From Pseudomonadota bacterium (GTDB lineage: Bacteria; Pseudomonadota; Alphaproteobacteria; Rickettsiales; SXRF01): 56,448 bases of DNA. This document shows, piece after piece, positions 19,325-28,055 of this stretch (positions within the stretch are counted from its first letter, which is position 1; the number at the start of each line of letters is the position of its first letter). The notes below the pieces were generated by a model. It was not told where the DNA came from. It made no database searches and saw only the letters and a program-made list of their open reading frames with translations. The stretch spans positions 1 through 56,448 of the forward strand of contig CAUJHR010000005.1 in assembly GCA_963205195.1 (NCBI GenBank), in the 5' to 3' direction. The position numbers and the translations under genes are program-made.

Positions 19325-20065
19325 CTATAAACTCTTAATATGGTATGACGTTACAATAAAGCCATACGGCTCTATTTTGTTTGTAGTTGTGTCTAACTTA
19401 ATATCTTTATACATAAAAGCAATATCTACTTGATAGCGCCCGTGCGGATTTTCCTGCTCGCCGCTTATTAATTTATCTTCAAATGTAACCAGCATGCGGT
19501 ATTCCTTAACACCATCAATTTTTTTCTTGGTTTCGTCTTCTACTGGCTGAGAACCTAAAATGTTTATATTACGTATGGTATGGCGCTGGTATAAGGTAAT
19601 AGGACTTTCAGGATTGAGCGGAGAAACGTCTTTCTCGTATTCCTTTGCCACATCCTTTGTACTCAATGTAAGTACTGCATTATGGTTACGATCAAACAGG
19701 GTAGCATCATATTCTTCACGCAGCTTTACGTAACTCTGGGCTAGATACCTTTGTAAGGCTGTATTAGGGTTTTCACCACGGAAATTCAGCAAGGATTTCA
19801 CCCTTGGATAATCATCAATTATATTATTTGTGGCGAAAATAAATGGAACCCGGTTATTAAGTGGGAAAAACCCCATCCATGCTACCACTGCTACCACAGT
19901 AATAATAAGTGACATGAATGTAATAAATAAAAACCAGTAACGGTCTGACATTGGTGAATGTACATCTATATCGTACATTGCCCTGGCATCGCGGAAATAT
20001 TCACCACTACGAATTTTATCGGCTATTTCGATATAATCTTCTGCAGTTTGTTCGTTATTTTCCAT
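19325..20065 (-). CDS. virB8: VirB8-type type IV secretion inner-membrane protein
   Basis: VirB8 is an assembly factor of the inner-membrane complex. From the ATG at 20065 (246 aa, MENNEQTAED) the protein has a short cytoplasmic N-terminus with the typical EYFRDARAMYDID segment, one transmembrane helix (about residues 45-67) and a periplasmic NTF2-like domain ending in PYGFIVTSYHIKSL. An in-frame upstream ATG at 20110 adds 15 residues and is less likely. The pair virB8-virB9 is probably one transcript starting in the 240-base gap shared with ispB. Confidence 0.86.
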   Translation of the reverse strand: MENNEQTAEDYIEIADKIRSGEYFRDARAMYDIDVHSPMSDRYWFLFITFMSLIITVVAVVAWMGFFPLNNRVPFIFATNNIIDDYPRVKSLLNFRGENPNTALQRYLAQSYVKLREEYDATLFDRNHNAVLTLSTKDVAKEYEKDVSPLNPESPITLYQRHTIRNINILGSQPVEDETKKKIDGVKEYRMLVTFEDKLISGEQENPHGRYQVDIAFMYKDIKLDTTTNKIEPYGFIVTSYHIKSL

Positions 20066-20305
20066 TGTATCTCTATATTTAACAATATAATTCATATTCA
20101 ATATAATCAAAAACCATTAACAATTACCACAAGAAAAAACCAACAACACATAAACATTGATATATATACATTAAAATGATGGAAATTATATATATTATGT
20201 TTATATCAAGGCAGGCTGCCAGAATACTATAAAACTGGTGTATAAACTATTAATAACAAATATTTCCTTTGGTTTTTTTAAAAAAATACCTTAAATATTA
20301 ATATT
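20066..20305. other. AT-rich divergent intergenic region between virB8 and ispB
   Basis: This 240-base, very AT-rich spacer must hold the promoters of virB8 (minus) and ispB (plus). It contains an imperfect AT dyad: TTGATATA (20157-20164) pairs with TATATCAA (20202-20209), with internal TATATATA runs. I see no coding sequence or RNA gene in it. The dyad could be an operator or simply base composition. Confidence 0.45.
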
Positions 20306-21313
20306 ATGACAAAAAACGCTACCGTTATTACTGCTAAGCCTGCCTCATTGGATGCAATGAATTCCCTTATAGGCAATGATCTTAAGTCAGTTAATAATCT
20401 TATTTTAGAGCGGGTTAAAAATGAAATACCTCTCATAAGCGATATTATCACACATATTGTTTCTTCCGGCGGTAAACGCATACGCCCTGCCCTTACGCTT
20501 ATCTGTGCCCAATTATGTAACTATAATGGTAATCGCCATATACCACTTGCAGCTGCAGTAGAATTTATACACACCGCAACACTCCTGCACGACGATGTAG
20601 TAGATGAAAGCAAGCTTCGGCGCGGCCTGCCAACAGCAAATGAGCTTTTTGGCAATAAAGCCAGTGTATTAGTAGGTGATTTTTTATTAAGCCAGGCTTT
20701 CCAGTTCATGGTTGCTGACGGTTCACTTAAGGTTCTAAGAATACTTTCTGATGCTTCCGCTGTAATTGCCAAGGGTGAGGTTATGCAGCTAATGACTGAA
20801 GGAGAGCCGCAAACAACGATCCAGAATTACCTTGATGTGGTATCTGCTAAAACTGCTGTATTATTCGCTTCCGCTTGCGAATTAGGGGCAGTAGTTTCTG
20901 AAAAGCCGGAACTTGAAAGCAAACTTCGTAATTTTGGTATGTCTATAGGCACAGCCTTTCAGCTAATAGATGATGCGTTGGATTATGTCGCCGATGAAAA
21001 AAGCCTCGGAAAATCAGTTGGTGATGATTTCCGTGAAGGAAAAGTTACCCTTCCTATAATACTTGCTTATGAAGCGGGCAGCAGTGAAGAAAAGAACTTT
21101 TGGACACGTACACTTAGTGATCTGAATCAATGTAATGAAGACTTGCAGCAGGCTATATCATTACTGGAAAAGCATCAGTCAATTGCAAAAACAATCAGCA
21201 TGGCAGGTGAATATTGTGAAAATGCTCGTCAGGAGCTTATGGCCTTCCCGCCATCACTTTCCCGCACCGCTTTATTTGACTTAGTGGATTTCTGTGCAAA
21301 CCGCGCTTATTAG
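20306..21313 (+). CDS. ispB: Polyprenyl diphosphate synthase (octaprenyl type)
   Basis: This trans-prenyltransferase makes the side chain of ubiquinone. The 335-residue protein has the first Asp-rich motif DDVVD (96-100 in LLHDDVVDESKLRRG), the second motif in QLIDDALDYVAD (around residue 222), and the GGKRIRP substrate-binding segment. The product chain length cannot be read from sequence by eye. Its 3' end overlaps the convergent RDD gene by four bases. ubiX elsewhere in this window is also a ubiquinone gene. Confidence 0.93.
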   Translation: MTKNATVITAKPASLDAMNSLIGNDLKSVNNLILERVKNEIPLISDIITHIVSSGGKRIRPALTLICAQLCNYNGNRHIPLAAAVEFIHTATLLHDDVVDESKLRRGLPTANELFGNKASVLVGDFLLSQAFQFMVADGSLKVLRILSDASAVIAKGEVMQLMTEGEPQTTIQNYLDVVSAKTAVLFASACELGAVVSEKPELESKLRNFGMSIGTAFQLIDDALDYVADEKSLGKSVGDDFREGKVTLPIILAYEAGSSEEKNFWTRTLSDLNQCNEDLQQAISLLEKHQSIAKTISMAGEYCENARQELMAFPPSLSRTALFDLVDFCANRAY

Positions 21314-21990
21314 CTAACAGCAGCAGATACTTCAATAGATTTATCTATATATCCTTCAGTACCATCATCAATGATTTTTTCCTCCTGCCTGCTGTTGATT
21401 ATTACAACTGTGCCTGCTATCAGGTCATGCCATCCTTGGCGGCGCTTATTTAAGCCTATCCAGAAAATACCTAAAAAGAAGAAAGAACAAGAAACAATAT
21501 AGCCAAGCGCCCTGTATGTTATTTGCCTGCTGCTTATGTGTTTTTCTGTTTTCGCATCTACAATTTTTATCCTTAAAAGAATTTTTCCAGGTGTTGCCGA
21601 CCATAATTTCCAGCATATAGCACTGATGGAAATATATAATGCTATTTCCAAGCCAAATTCATAGATTTTACCTGATTCTATAAGTAGTTTCATAAGATGG
21701 GAAAACCCGGTCTTTTCATTTCCCAATACCTCGCCAAGTTCCGCTGGTTCAATTTCACGAAGATGGTAAAATGTCTGGAGGAACCATACTATAAATGGCT
21801 GCAAACTAAATGAAGCTATAGTTGAATCAATAGCAGCAGCAATTATCCTACGGTTAAGACTTGCGTATTTCTTATATTTTGCATCTATTTTTTTGGGGCG
21901 CAATCCAAGCAATTTAAATATGTCAAAAGGAATAATATCCGCTATTTCTTTTTTTTTGTCATTTTGTGTATTTTTTTTATTCATAAACAT
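21310..21990 (-). CDS. RDD family membrane protein
   Basis: This 226-residue protein has a basic Lys-rich N-terminus, then the RDD pattern with a first helix containing Arg and Asp (RRIIAAAIDSTIASF), a second helical region (about 118-140), and the conserved ATPGKILLRIKIVDAKT segment followed by TYRALGYIVS. RDD proteins are poorly characterised; some act in transport or ion homeostasis. It overlaps the end of bioD by 10 bases, so it appears to be the last gene of the biotin transcript, with no known link to biotin. Confidence 0.85.
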   Translation of the reverse strand: MFMNKKNTQNDKKKEIADIIPFDIFKLLGLRPKKIDAKYKKYASLNRRIIAAAIDSTIASFSLQPFIVWFLQTFYHLREIEPAELGEVLGNEKTGFSHLMKLLIESGKIYEFGLEIALYISISAICWKLWSATPGKILLRIKIVDAKTEKHISSRQITYRALGYIVSCSFFFLGIFWIGLNKRRQGWHDLIAGTVVIINSRQEEKIIDDGTEGYIDKSIEVSAAVS

Positions 21991-22667
21991 ACCTTACTTA
22001 TATCTGGAATATTTTCCCAAAGTCTTTTGTTGCCTGATGCTACTTGGCGCTCCAAAGTAATAACCTGAGTTTTTTTAGGAATAAAGTTCATAATGGTATC
22101 TTTAGTTTTGATAAGGTCTACATTGCTGTTTTTTGATTCATTTATGATAATGGCATGAACAGCAATTCCCCGCGATGCCAAAGCATTAAAGGCTGTAAGT
22201 GTATGGCTTATTGAGCCTAAATAACTTCCTGCAACTAATATTATTTTAAAATCAATTTCCACCATAAGGTCAAGTGTCGTGCTGATATTATTAAGCGGCA
22301 CACAAACACCGCCGGCTCCTTCTGCCAACAAGACATCTATATCAGTTTTTCCCGAATTTTTACAAAATGCAACCACCTCCGCCAGGTCAATTTTCCTTCC
22401 CTCATTATCTGCAGCCATATCAGGTGAAAGTGGCTCTGCAAAACGCCATGGAGAAATATTTTCTATATTTTGTTCTGTTGTTTCCAGGCCAAGGCTTTCC
22501 AATATAAGAAATGTATCGTTTTCCCTATCAGATCTATCATACCCGCTTATAATGGGTTTAATGGCCGCCACTCTTTTTCCGGATTTGCTCAACTGGTGAC
22601 AAAGCGTAGTGGTAATTAATGTTTTTCCAATGCCTGTCCCTGTAGAGGTTATAAAAAATCTTTGCAT
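21981..22667 (-). CDS. bioD: Dethiobiotin synthetase
   Basis: BioD closes the ureido ring of dethiobiotin using ATP and CO2. The 228-residue protein has the P-loop STGTGIGKT (residues 8-16), the substrate region KPIISGYD, and LAEGAGGVCVPL in the usual position for the second Mg/ATP motif. It starts directly after the bioC stop and overlaps the RDD gene, so it lies inside a tightly packed bioF-bioH-bioC-bioD operon. Confidence 0.94.
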   Translation of the reverse strand: MQRFFITSTGTGIGKTLITTTLCHQLSKSGKRVAAIKPIISGYDRSDRENDTFLILESLGLETTEQNIENISPWRFAEPLSPDMAADNEGRKIDLAEVVAFCKNSGKTDIDVLLAEGAGGVCVPLNNISTTLDLMVEIDFKIILVAGSYLGSISHTLTAFNALASRGIAVHAIIINESKNSNVDLIKTKDTIMNFIPKKTQVITLERQVASGNKRLWENIPDISKVCL

Positions 22668-23420
22668 TTATAATTTTCCGATAACAACAGTAAGTACATT
22701 CCAGCTTATGGGGTATTTCCCCTTTTCTTTTTTATAAGAGTTTTCCAGTTTTTTGAATTGCACCGGAGTCATAAGTCCTTTGCGTCTGGAATTTAGCTTA
22801 TTGCCTGCCCCTATACTCTTTATTGACTTCATAAGTGAGTAAATATCATGAAAAGATTCTACATATCTCTTTTCAATAACTTTCAAAGTAAATCCCCCTA
22901 TATGTGCAATTTTAAACAATAGTTGGTTAGGCTCAACAAAAGGAGTTATGTGCGGGTTTGAATCAATCGTTGTAAAAGCTTCTTCCAGCTCATTTAAAGT
23001 ACCATGCACAAAAGTAGTGATTATGGCAGTGCCAGACATTTTAAGCACACGTAATATTTCTAATATTACAAGCTCAGGTTTTTCTGTCCATTGCAGAAGC
23101 AGGGATGAAAAAACACAATCCACGCTTTCATCTGCAAGCGGTAATTTTTCTGCGGCTGAATTTATAATAAGGCTGTTTTTTTTAGACGCTTCTTTGCACA
23201 TACCATAAGATATATCCACGCCAATTATTTTCCAGTCGTTATCGCCTTTATCAATAGCTTCTGGCCCACACCCCAGATCCAGCACTACCGCCTTTTTAGG
23301 AAAATAACTTTTAGAAAGTTTTAGCGCTGACTTTTTAATCGAGAGCTGTAGTTTTGCATTCTCTGCATAAGAGTCCGCTGCTTTACTGAAATCATTTTTT
23401 ATTGCCTCTTTATCAAACAT
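22668..23420 (-). CDS. bioC: Malonyl-ACP O-methyltransferase BioC
   Basis: BioC methylates malonyl-ACP with SAM to disguise it as a primer for pimelate synthesis. The 250-residue protein has the class I methyltransferase motif VLDLGCGPE near residue 45, the post-I acidic region IIGVDISYGMC, and the motif-IV/V segment SVDCVFSSLLLQWTEKPELVILEILRVLK. The N-terminus DFSKAADSYAENAKLQ is typical of BioC. It overlaps bioH by 8 bases and abuts bioD, which supports the biotin assignment over a generic methyltransferase. Confidence 0.92.
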   Translation of the reverse strand: MFDKEAIKNDFSKAADSYAENAKLQLSIKKSALKLSKSYFPKKAVVLDLGCGPEAIDKGDNDWKIIGVDISYGMCKEASKKNSLIINSAAEKLPLADESVDCVFSSLLLQWTEKPELVILEILRVLKMSGTAIITTFVHGTLNELEEAFTTIDSNPHITPFVEPNQLLFKIAHIGGFTLKVIEKRYVESFHDIYSLMKSIKSIGAGNKLNSRRKGLMTPVQFKKLENSYKKEKGKYPISWNVLTVVIGKL

Positions 23421-24096
23421 TTAAAAATTCCATGATATGTTTCTGTATTAATGTTTCATCAAAAAAATGCGGTGCATGGCCAGCACCTTCAATAATAATA
23501 TGCCTTGCTTGTGGGATTGATTTTATAAATTCGTATGATTGAGAAAAATCAACTACATTATCATGCGTGCCATGAATTATAAGTGTTGGGGGAAGCAAAC
23601 TTAAATCAATATTTTTAAAGCTGAATCCATCAAGCATATCAAGCCAGTGCAGCCAATCTTTCTCAAGCATCTGATCTTTGCTTTTTTTTCCCATGGCAAT
23701 ACGTACTTTATCAGAATTTTTATCGTTAAGTGCGATCAATTCCCATGCCTTGGCAAGGGTCCGCGCGGGATTATTTTCATAATTGCTGCGAAATTTTTCA
23801 AACTTGTCACGTGGCATACCAATTTTACTTTCGTCCGTTTGTACGAATTGGTAAGGCACAGCTACAAGTATAAGCTTTTTGGGACGTATCAGGCCTTTTA
23901 GAATAGTGCGTACAGCAAGCTGCCCTCCAAGTGACCAGCCAATAATCACATCATGAAGATGTGCCTTGCAAGCTATCCCTTCCAAAGCCTTCTCTATTGT
24001 TTTGTAATTAGTATAATCAAAATGTTCTGCATCAGCCATAATAACAGATAATGCATCATGTGGCTGACCCCAGCCGCTTAAAGTAAGCATATTCAT
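23413..24096 (-). CDS. bioH: Pimeloyl-ACP methyl ester esterase BioH-like
   Basis: This alpha/beta hydrolase is expected to remove the methyl group from pimeloyl-ACP methyl ester. The 227-residue protein has SGWGQPHD at its N-terminus, nucleophile Ser55 in GWSLGG, which matches the BioH elbow, an acid in IHGTHDNVVDF, and the catalytic His in GAGHAPHF. Its place between bioF and bioC strongly supports BioH. It overlaps bioF by four bases and bioC by eight. Confidence 0.88.
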   Translation of the reverse strand: MNMLTLSGWGQPHDALSVIMADAEHFDYTNYKTIEKALEGIACKAHLHDVIIGWSLGGQLAVRTILKGLIRPKKLILVAVPYQFVQTDESKIGMPRDKFEKFRSNYENNPARTLAKAWELIALNDKNSDKVRIAMGKKSKDQMLEKDWLHWLDMLDGFSFKNIDLSLLPPTLIIHGTHDNVVDFSQSYEFIKSIPQARHIIIEGAGHAPHFFDETLIQKHIMEFLNV

Positions 24097-25211
24097 ATCC
24101 AGCCCTGCTTTTTAATTAGGGTGCAAAGCTTTTCGATATGGAATTCGGTATGCAGAGCCGAAAAAGTGAAGCGTAGACGGGCGGTATTTTCAGGTACAGT
24201 TGGCGGGCGGATGGCAGCAACGAAAAAGCCATTTTCAACAAGCAATGAAGACGCTGCAATAACTTTATCATTTTCGCCAAGTATAAGCGGCACAATCGCG
24301 CTCTGTGCAGGAGGCAAGCCCAGCTTGCTGGTAAATAACCGCGCATTTTGTAGTGCACGTTTACATAATTCTGGTTCCGACTTAATTATTTCCAACGCCT
24401 CTATTGAGGCAGCAAGTGTTGCAGGTGGCAATGCCGTAGAAAATACTAGGCTTCTTGCAGATGTTTTTAAGTAATCAACCAGTATTTTAGAACCGCACAC
24501 ATACCCGCCATAGCTTCCAACTGCCTTTGATAAAGTACCCATTTTAATAACAGCTTTATTATCATTTATAATGCCAAAATCATGTGCGCTGTCGGTCATC
24601 AGCCAGGCATCATATTCCTGTGCTAATTCAGCTAATTCATCAAGTGGCGCTATATCGCCGTCCATACTGAAAATAGTTTCGGTAATTATCAGGCAGCTTT
24701 GATACTCCTCACGGTTCTCTTCCAGCAATATGCGACAATGCTCGTGATTATTATGGGCAAAACGGAGTAGTGTCGCCCCGGAAATTTTTGCGGCATCAAT
24801 AATGCAGGCATGGGAAAACTTATCAGCTATTATCAAATCATTTTTTCCAACTAGAGCCGGAATACTGCCTATATTTGCTAGGTAACCACTACCAAACACA
24901 CATGATGCTTCGGTTTTATGATAGGCAGCAAGTAATGATTCAAGCTCAGTATATAACGGGCATTCACCTGTAACTAATCTTGATGCCCCTGCCCCGCTTC
25001 CATATTTTTGCAAAGCCTTGGACGCAGCTTCCAAAACGCGTTTATCCTGCGAAAGACCAAGGTAATCATTACATGAGAATGATACTATTTCTTTCCCTAA
25101 ACGCGAAATATATATCCCATCATGGCGCGCAGAAACTACAGGACTTCGCTTCTGCCCCTTGTTTTCCAGTATCTGCTGTTTTTGCAATAATATTTCGTCT
25201 AGTTCTGGCAT
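24093..25211 (-). CDS. bioF: 8-amino-7-oxononanoate synthase
   Basis: BioF is a PLP enzyme that condenses pimeloyl-ACP with alanine. The 372-residue protein shows the alpha-oxoamine synthase motifs FSCNDYLGLSQD, GSGAGASRLVTGE, the Asp region MTDSAHDFG and the PLP lysine in TMGTLSKAVGSYGGYVCG. I chose the ATG at 25211; the only frame extension upstream is a TTG two codons earlier. It heads the biotin block and is divergent from hprK, with about 50 bases between them for both promoters. Confidence 0.95.
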   Translation of the reverse strand: MPELDEILLQKQQILENKGQKRSPVVSARHDGIYISRLGKEIVSFSCNDYLGLSQDKRVLEAASKALQKYGSGAGASRLVTGECPLYTELESLLAAYHKTEASCVFGSGYLANIGSIPALVGKNDLIIADKFSHACIIDAAKISGATLLRFAHNNHEHCRILLEENREEYQSCLIITETIFSMDGDIAPLDELAELAQEYDAWLMTDSAHDFGIINDNKAVIKMGTLSKAVGSYGGYVCGSKILVDYLKTSARSLVFSTALPPATLAASIEALEIIKSEPELCKRALQNARLFTSKLGLPPAQSAIVPLILGENDKVIAASSLLVENGFFVAAIRPPTVPENTARLRFTFSALHTEFHIEKLCTLIKKQGWI

Positions 25212-25262
25212 TTTCAATTATATTGAAATAGTAATTAATAACTTACATTAGAGCCACGAAAC

Positions 25263-25694
25263 ATGAAAAACAATGAAAACTCTACTATAATACATGCCAG
25301 TTGCGTAAGTATTAAGGGTGAAGCTGTTCTTATTATGGGGGATTCCGGCAGCGGCAAATCTGACCTTGCATTACGCTTTATAGATGAAGGAGCGACACTG
25401 GTTTCTGATGATTATGTTCAAATAGCCCTGAATGGCAAAGATTTACTGGCAAACCCAGCTCCCAATATTAGTGGCTTGCTGGAAGTACGGGGAATTGGGC
25501 TATTATCCCTGCCATTTATTTCAAATATTGCAATTAAACTGGTTGTAAATTTGGTAAATCATGAGCAAATAGAGCGCATGCCAGAGCCTAAGTTCTTTAG
25601 TTGCCTTGAACAAGAAGTGCCATTATTATCACTAAATTCCTTTGATGCCTCTGCTACTGCAAAAATACGTTTAGCCTTAAGCAAGATAGAATAA
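25263..25694 (+). CDS. hprK: HPr kinase/phosphorylase (short alphaproteobacterial form)
   Basis: This enzyme phosphorylates and dephosphorylates the regulatory serine of HPr. It has 143 residues and contains only the C-terminal kinase domain, as is usual in alphaproteobacteria. The P-loop is GDSGSGKS (26-33), followed by the DEGATLVSDD segment and the signature LLEVRGIGLL. It is one base from rapZ and in line with EIIA and ptsH, which supports control of a regulatory phosphotransferase system. Confidence 0.94.
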   Translation: MKNNENSTIIHASCVSIKGEAVLIMGDSGSGKSDLALRFIDEGATLVSDDYVQIALNGKDLLANPAPNISGLLEVRGIGLLSLPFISNIAIKLVVNLVNHEQIERMPEPKFFSCLEQEVPLLSLNSFDASATAKIRLALSKIE

Positions 25695-25695
25695 T

Positions 25696-26535
25696 ATGAA
25701 ACTTATCTTAGTAACGGGAATGTCTGGTGCAGGCAAATCCATAGCCCTTAAAACATTAGAAGATTGCGGTTTTGAGGCCATAGATAATTTGCCCCTTGCC
25801 TTTCTTCCTGCGATTGTTAATTCAGATGTTGCCCTCCGCAACCTCGCAATAGGCAGCGATATAAGAAGCAGGGATTTTACCATCGAACAGTTCATGGATA
25901 CGATTTCCCAATTCCAGCATAATGAGGCAATCGATTTTAATATTTTATTTTTGGATGCAGATGATGAAACCTTACGCCGCCGGTTCACTGAAACCCGCAG
26001 GCGGCATCCACTTGCACTAGATCGCCCGGTCTTGGATGGTATACATCATGAAAGGGAGCTAATAGGGAAACTATGCGATGCAGCCGATCTGGTAATAGAT
26101 ACCAGCGAAACTGAAGCAGCAGACCTTCGCCAGATAATTATAAGTAATTTTGCCCAGCAGGAGCGTGCTTTATCAGTGGTCCTTAATTCTTTTTCTTTTA
26201 AGCGTGGCATCCCGCGTGAAGCAGACATGGTTTTTGATGTCCGCTTCCTTAGAAACCCGCATTATGACCTGGGTCTGCGGCAGCTTACAGGCCTTGATAC
26301 AAGTGTTGGTAAGTATATTGAATCTGATATTGGGTTCGCAGATTTTTTTACCAACCTAAAAACCCTTATTACCCCTTTGTTGCCACGTTACCTGGAAGAA
26401 GGCAAAAATTACCTGACCATAGGGATAGGTTGCACAGGAGGCCGTCACCGCTCAGTGTATATTGTGCAAAAGCTGGGTGCTTTTTTGCAGCAGGCAGGGT
26501 ATAATATCGCACTTCGCCACAGGGATTTGGAATAG
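25696..26535 (+). CDS. rapZ: RapZ-type nucleotide-binding protein
   Basis: The 279-residue protein belongs to the YvcJ/RapZ family. It has an N-terminal P-loop GMSGAGKS (8-15), and the conserved DNLP (about 32-35) and DADDETLRRRFTETRRRHPL segments. The C-terminal domain carries the signature IGIGCTGGRHRSVY. In enterics RapZ presents a small RNA to RNase E; in other groups the role is unclear. The neighbouring hprK, EIIA and ptsH genes suggest it is part of the PTS regulatory set. No GlmZ-like RNA was seen. Confidence 0.93.
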   Translation: MKLILVTGMSGAGKSIALKTLEDCGFEAIDNLPLAFLPAIVNSDVALRNLAIGSDIRSRDFTIEQFMDTISQFQHNEAIDFNILFLDADDETLRRRFTETRRRHPLALDRPVLDGIHHERELIGKLCDAADLVIDTSETEAADLRQIIISNFAQQERALSVVLNSFSFKRGIPREADMVFDVRFLRNPHYDLGLRQLTGLDTSVGKYIESDIGFADFFTNLKTLITPLLPRYLEEGKNYLTIGIGCTGGRHRSVYIVQKLGAFLQQAGYNIALRHRDLE

Positions 26536-26550
26536 ATTTGGAGTAAACTT

Positions 26551-26955
26551 ATGTTTGGCATTGTCATAGTTACACACGGGAAATTAGCTGAAAATTTTAT
26601 CTCTGTCACCGAGCATGTTGTTGGCAAGCAAGAACAGATGGTGGCTGTTGGCATTGAAGCCGATGACAATTCCGGGGATGCGCGTGAACGTATCCTGAAT
26701 GCCATTAAGAAAGTCGATAATGGCGGTGGGGTAGTTATTTTAACCGATATGTTCGGCGGCACTCCTTCGAACCTTGCTATTTCAGTAATGGATGCAAAAA
26801 ATATCGAAGTAATAGCCGGTGTAAACCTGCCAATGATTATAAAACTCACCAGTGTACGCGCTAAAGCCACTATGCAGGAAGCAGTAGAACAGGCTCAGGA
26901 AGCGGCAAGGAAATATATCAATGTCGCTGGAAACATGCTGGCGATAAAATCATAA
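26551..26955 (+). CDS. PTS EIIA component, mannose type
   Basis: This is a 134-residue cytoplasmic EIIA of the mannose/fructose family. The phospho-accepting His9 lies in VIVTHGKLAENF. The motif LTDMFGGTPSNLA is the typical dimer and active-site strand. No EIIB, EIIC or EIID permease gene is nearby, so a regulatory rather than a sugar-uptake function is likely. It is 15 bases after rapZ and directly abuts ptsH. Confidence 0.93.
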   Translation: MFGIVIVTHGKLAENFISVTEHVVGKQEQMVAVGIEADDNSGDARERILNAIKKVDNGGGVVILTDMFGGTPSNLAISVMDAKNIEVIAGVNLPMIIKLTSVRAKATMQEAVEQAQEAARKYINVAGNMLAIKS

Positions 26956-27249
26956 ATGGCCGCAGAAATCACAGTTGAAATAATCAATAAAAAAGGGCTT
27001 CACGCCCGTGCTGCCGCTAAATTTGTAAAGATAGTCGCTTCTTACCCTAAAAAAGTAAGTGTTATAAAAAAATCCGCAAATAACGAATCTGATTCCCAAG
27101 TGGTGGATGGTGCCTCAATACTTGGGCTTATGATGCTTGGGGCAGACATTGGATCTTTACTTAATATAAGCACAGAAGATGAAAGCGGAAATAATGTGCT
27201 GGATGCCTTAAGGGAATTAATAACTAACCGTTTCGGTGAAGAAGAATAG
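26956..27249 (+). CDS. ptsH: Phosphocarrier protein HPr
   Basis: HPr carries phosphate from enzyme I to EIIA. The 97-residue protein has the active His16 in KKGLHARAAAKFV and the regulatory serine region DGASILGLMML with Ser54, the expected HprK target. It starts directly after the EIIA stop codon. Enzyme I (ptsP or ptsI) is not in the window. The stop codon abuts that of a convergent orphan gene, leaving no spacer. Confidence 0.95.
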   Translation: MAAEITVEIINKKGLHARAAAKFVKIVASYPKKVSVIKKSANNESDSQVVDGASILGLMMLGADIGSLLNISTEDESGNNVLDALRELITNRFGEEE

Positions 27250-28047
27250 CTATATCTCTATAGAGCTGTTATTAGCTTTAAAAGCTCTTCCTAATGTCTG
27301 GCTAGGCAATTCACCAAGTGAAGGTTGCCCTTCATATTTTGATGTGCTTGGCTTTGCCAGGTTTTCTATTGTATTCCTGACAGTAGTTAGTGATTCCTTG
27401 GTTTTTTCATCATCAAGATCAATGTAAGGCTTGTTATTAGCATCTTTCTTTATGTTAAGCGGAGGTATTTTCCATGTAGTAACAGAAAGGCTATTTATTT
27501 CAGAATCAGTTTTTAAATCGAATTTTCCATCAGAATTAGTAATTGCAATATTGGTAACTTTACCATCAGGGTTGACTTGTACCATCATAACTCCTGCACC
27601 AGGCGCATTGCTGGGAGTAATGTTTTTCCCTTCTTTATCCAGCATGAACCTGGTAGGCAATGCTTCGTTAAGAAGGATTTTTTTATCAAAAGAAACTTCC
27701 CTGTTTTTATCCAATTCAGGAATACTTGAAGTATCCAGCTCCTTTGCTTTACCTTTTTCCTGATTTTGCTCAGGGCTTTTGCTGTTAAATAATCCGCTGA
27801 AAATACCTTTATCCTTATCCGCGAAAATACCAACCGCCAATGCTGCCATTGCAAACAACATAGGCACCATACCGCTGGAACCGCTATCCATTCCAAAAAG
27901 TGCAGTCAAAGCAATTACAAGCCCTATAACAAAACCTTTGTTGTTGCCAAAAAAACCGCCAGCTTCTTTGCTAGCTGTGCTCGCAAGCTCACCGGCTTTA
28001 TCATAAGCCTTGTTACCGTATTCTTTTGCATCTTCAATAATAGACAT
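27250..28047 (-). CDS. Orphan membrane protein with two hydrophobic helices
   Basis: I do not recognise this 265-residue protein. The N-terminus (MSIIEDAKEYGNKAYDKAGE) is amphipathic. Two hydrophobic segments follow (about 38-53 and 60-78) with a Met/Gly-rich loop between them. The rest (about 85-265) is a soluble Lys/Asp/Ser-rich domain with DGKVTNIAITNSDGKFDL and WKIPPLNIKKDANNKPYIDLDDEK. It follows another orphan membrane protein gene by eight bases, suggesting joint expression. It abuts ptsH tail to tail. Confidence 0.68.
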   Translation of the reverse strand: MSIIEDAKEYGNKAYDKAGELASTASKEAGGFFGNNKGFVIGLVIALTALFGMDSGSSGMVPMLFAMAALAVGIFADKDKGIFSGLFNSKSPEQNQEKGKAKELDTSSIPELDKNREVSFDKKILLNEALPTRFMLDKEGKNITPSNAPGAGVMMVQVNPDGKVTNIAITNSDGKFDLKTDSEINSLSVTTWKIPPLNIKKDANNKPYIDLDDEKTKESLTTVRNTIENLAKPSTSKYEGQPSLGELPSQTLGRAFKANNSSIEI

Positions 28048-28055
28048 ACCAGCCT

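Noticed and set aside
18530..20065. Integrative conjugative element or plasmid fragment around virB8-virB9
   Set aside because: No integrase, relaxase, partition, replication or attachment-site features were seen, and both flanks are ordinary chromosomal genes.
20066..20305. Small RNA or tRNA in the virB8-ispB gap
   Set aside because: No cloverleaf, no T-loop consensus and no GC-rich stem could be found; the dyads are AT-only.
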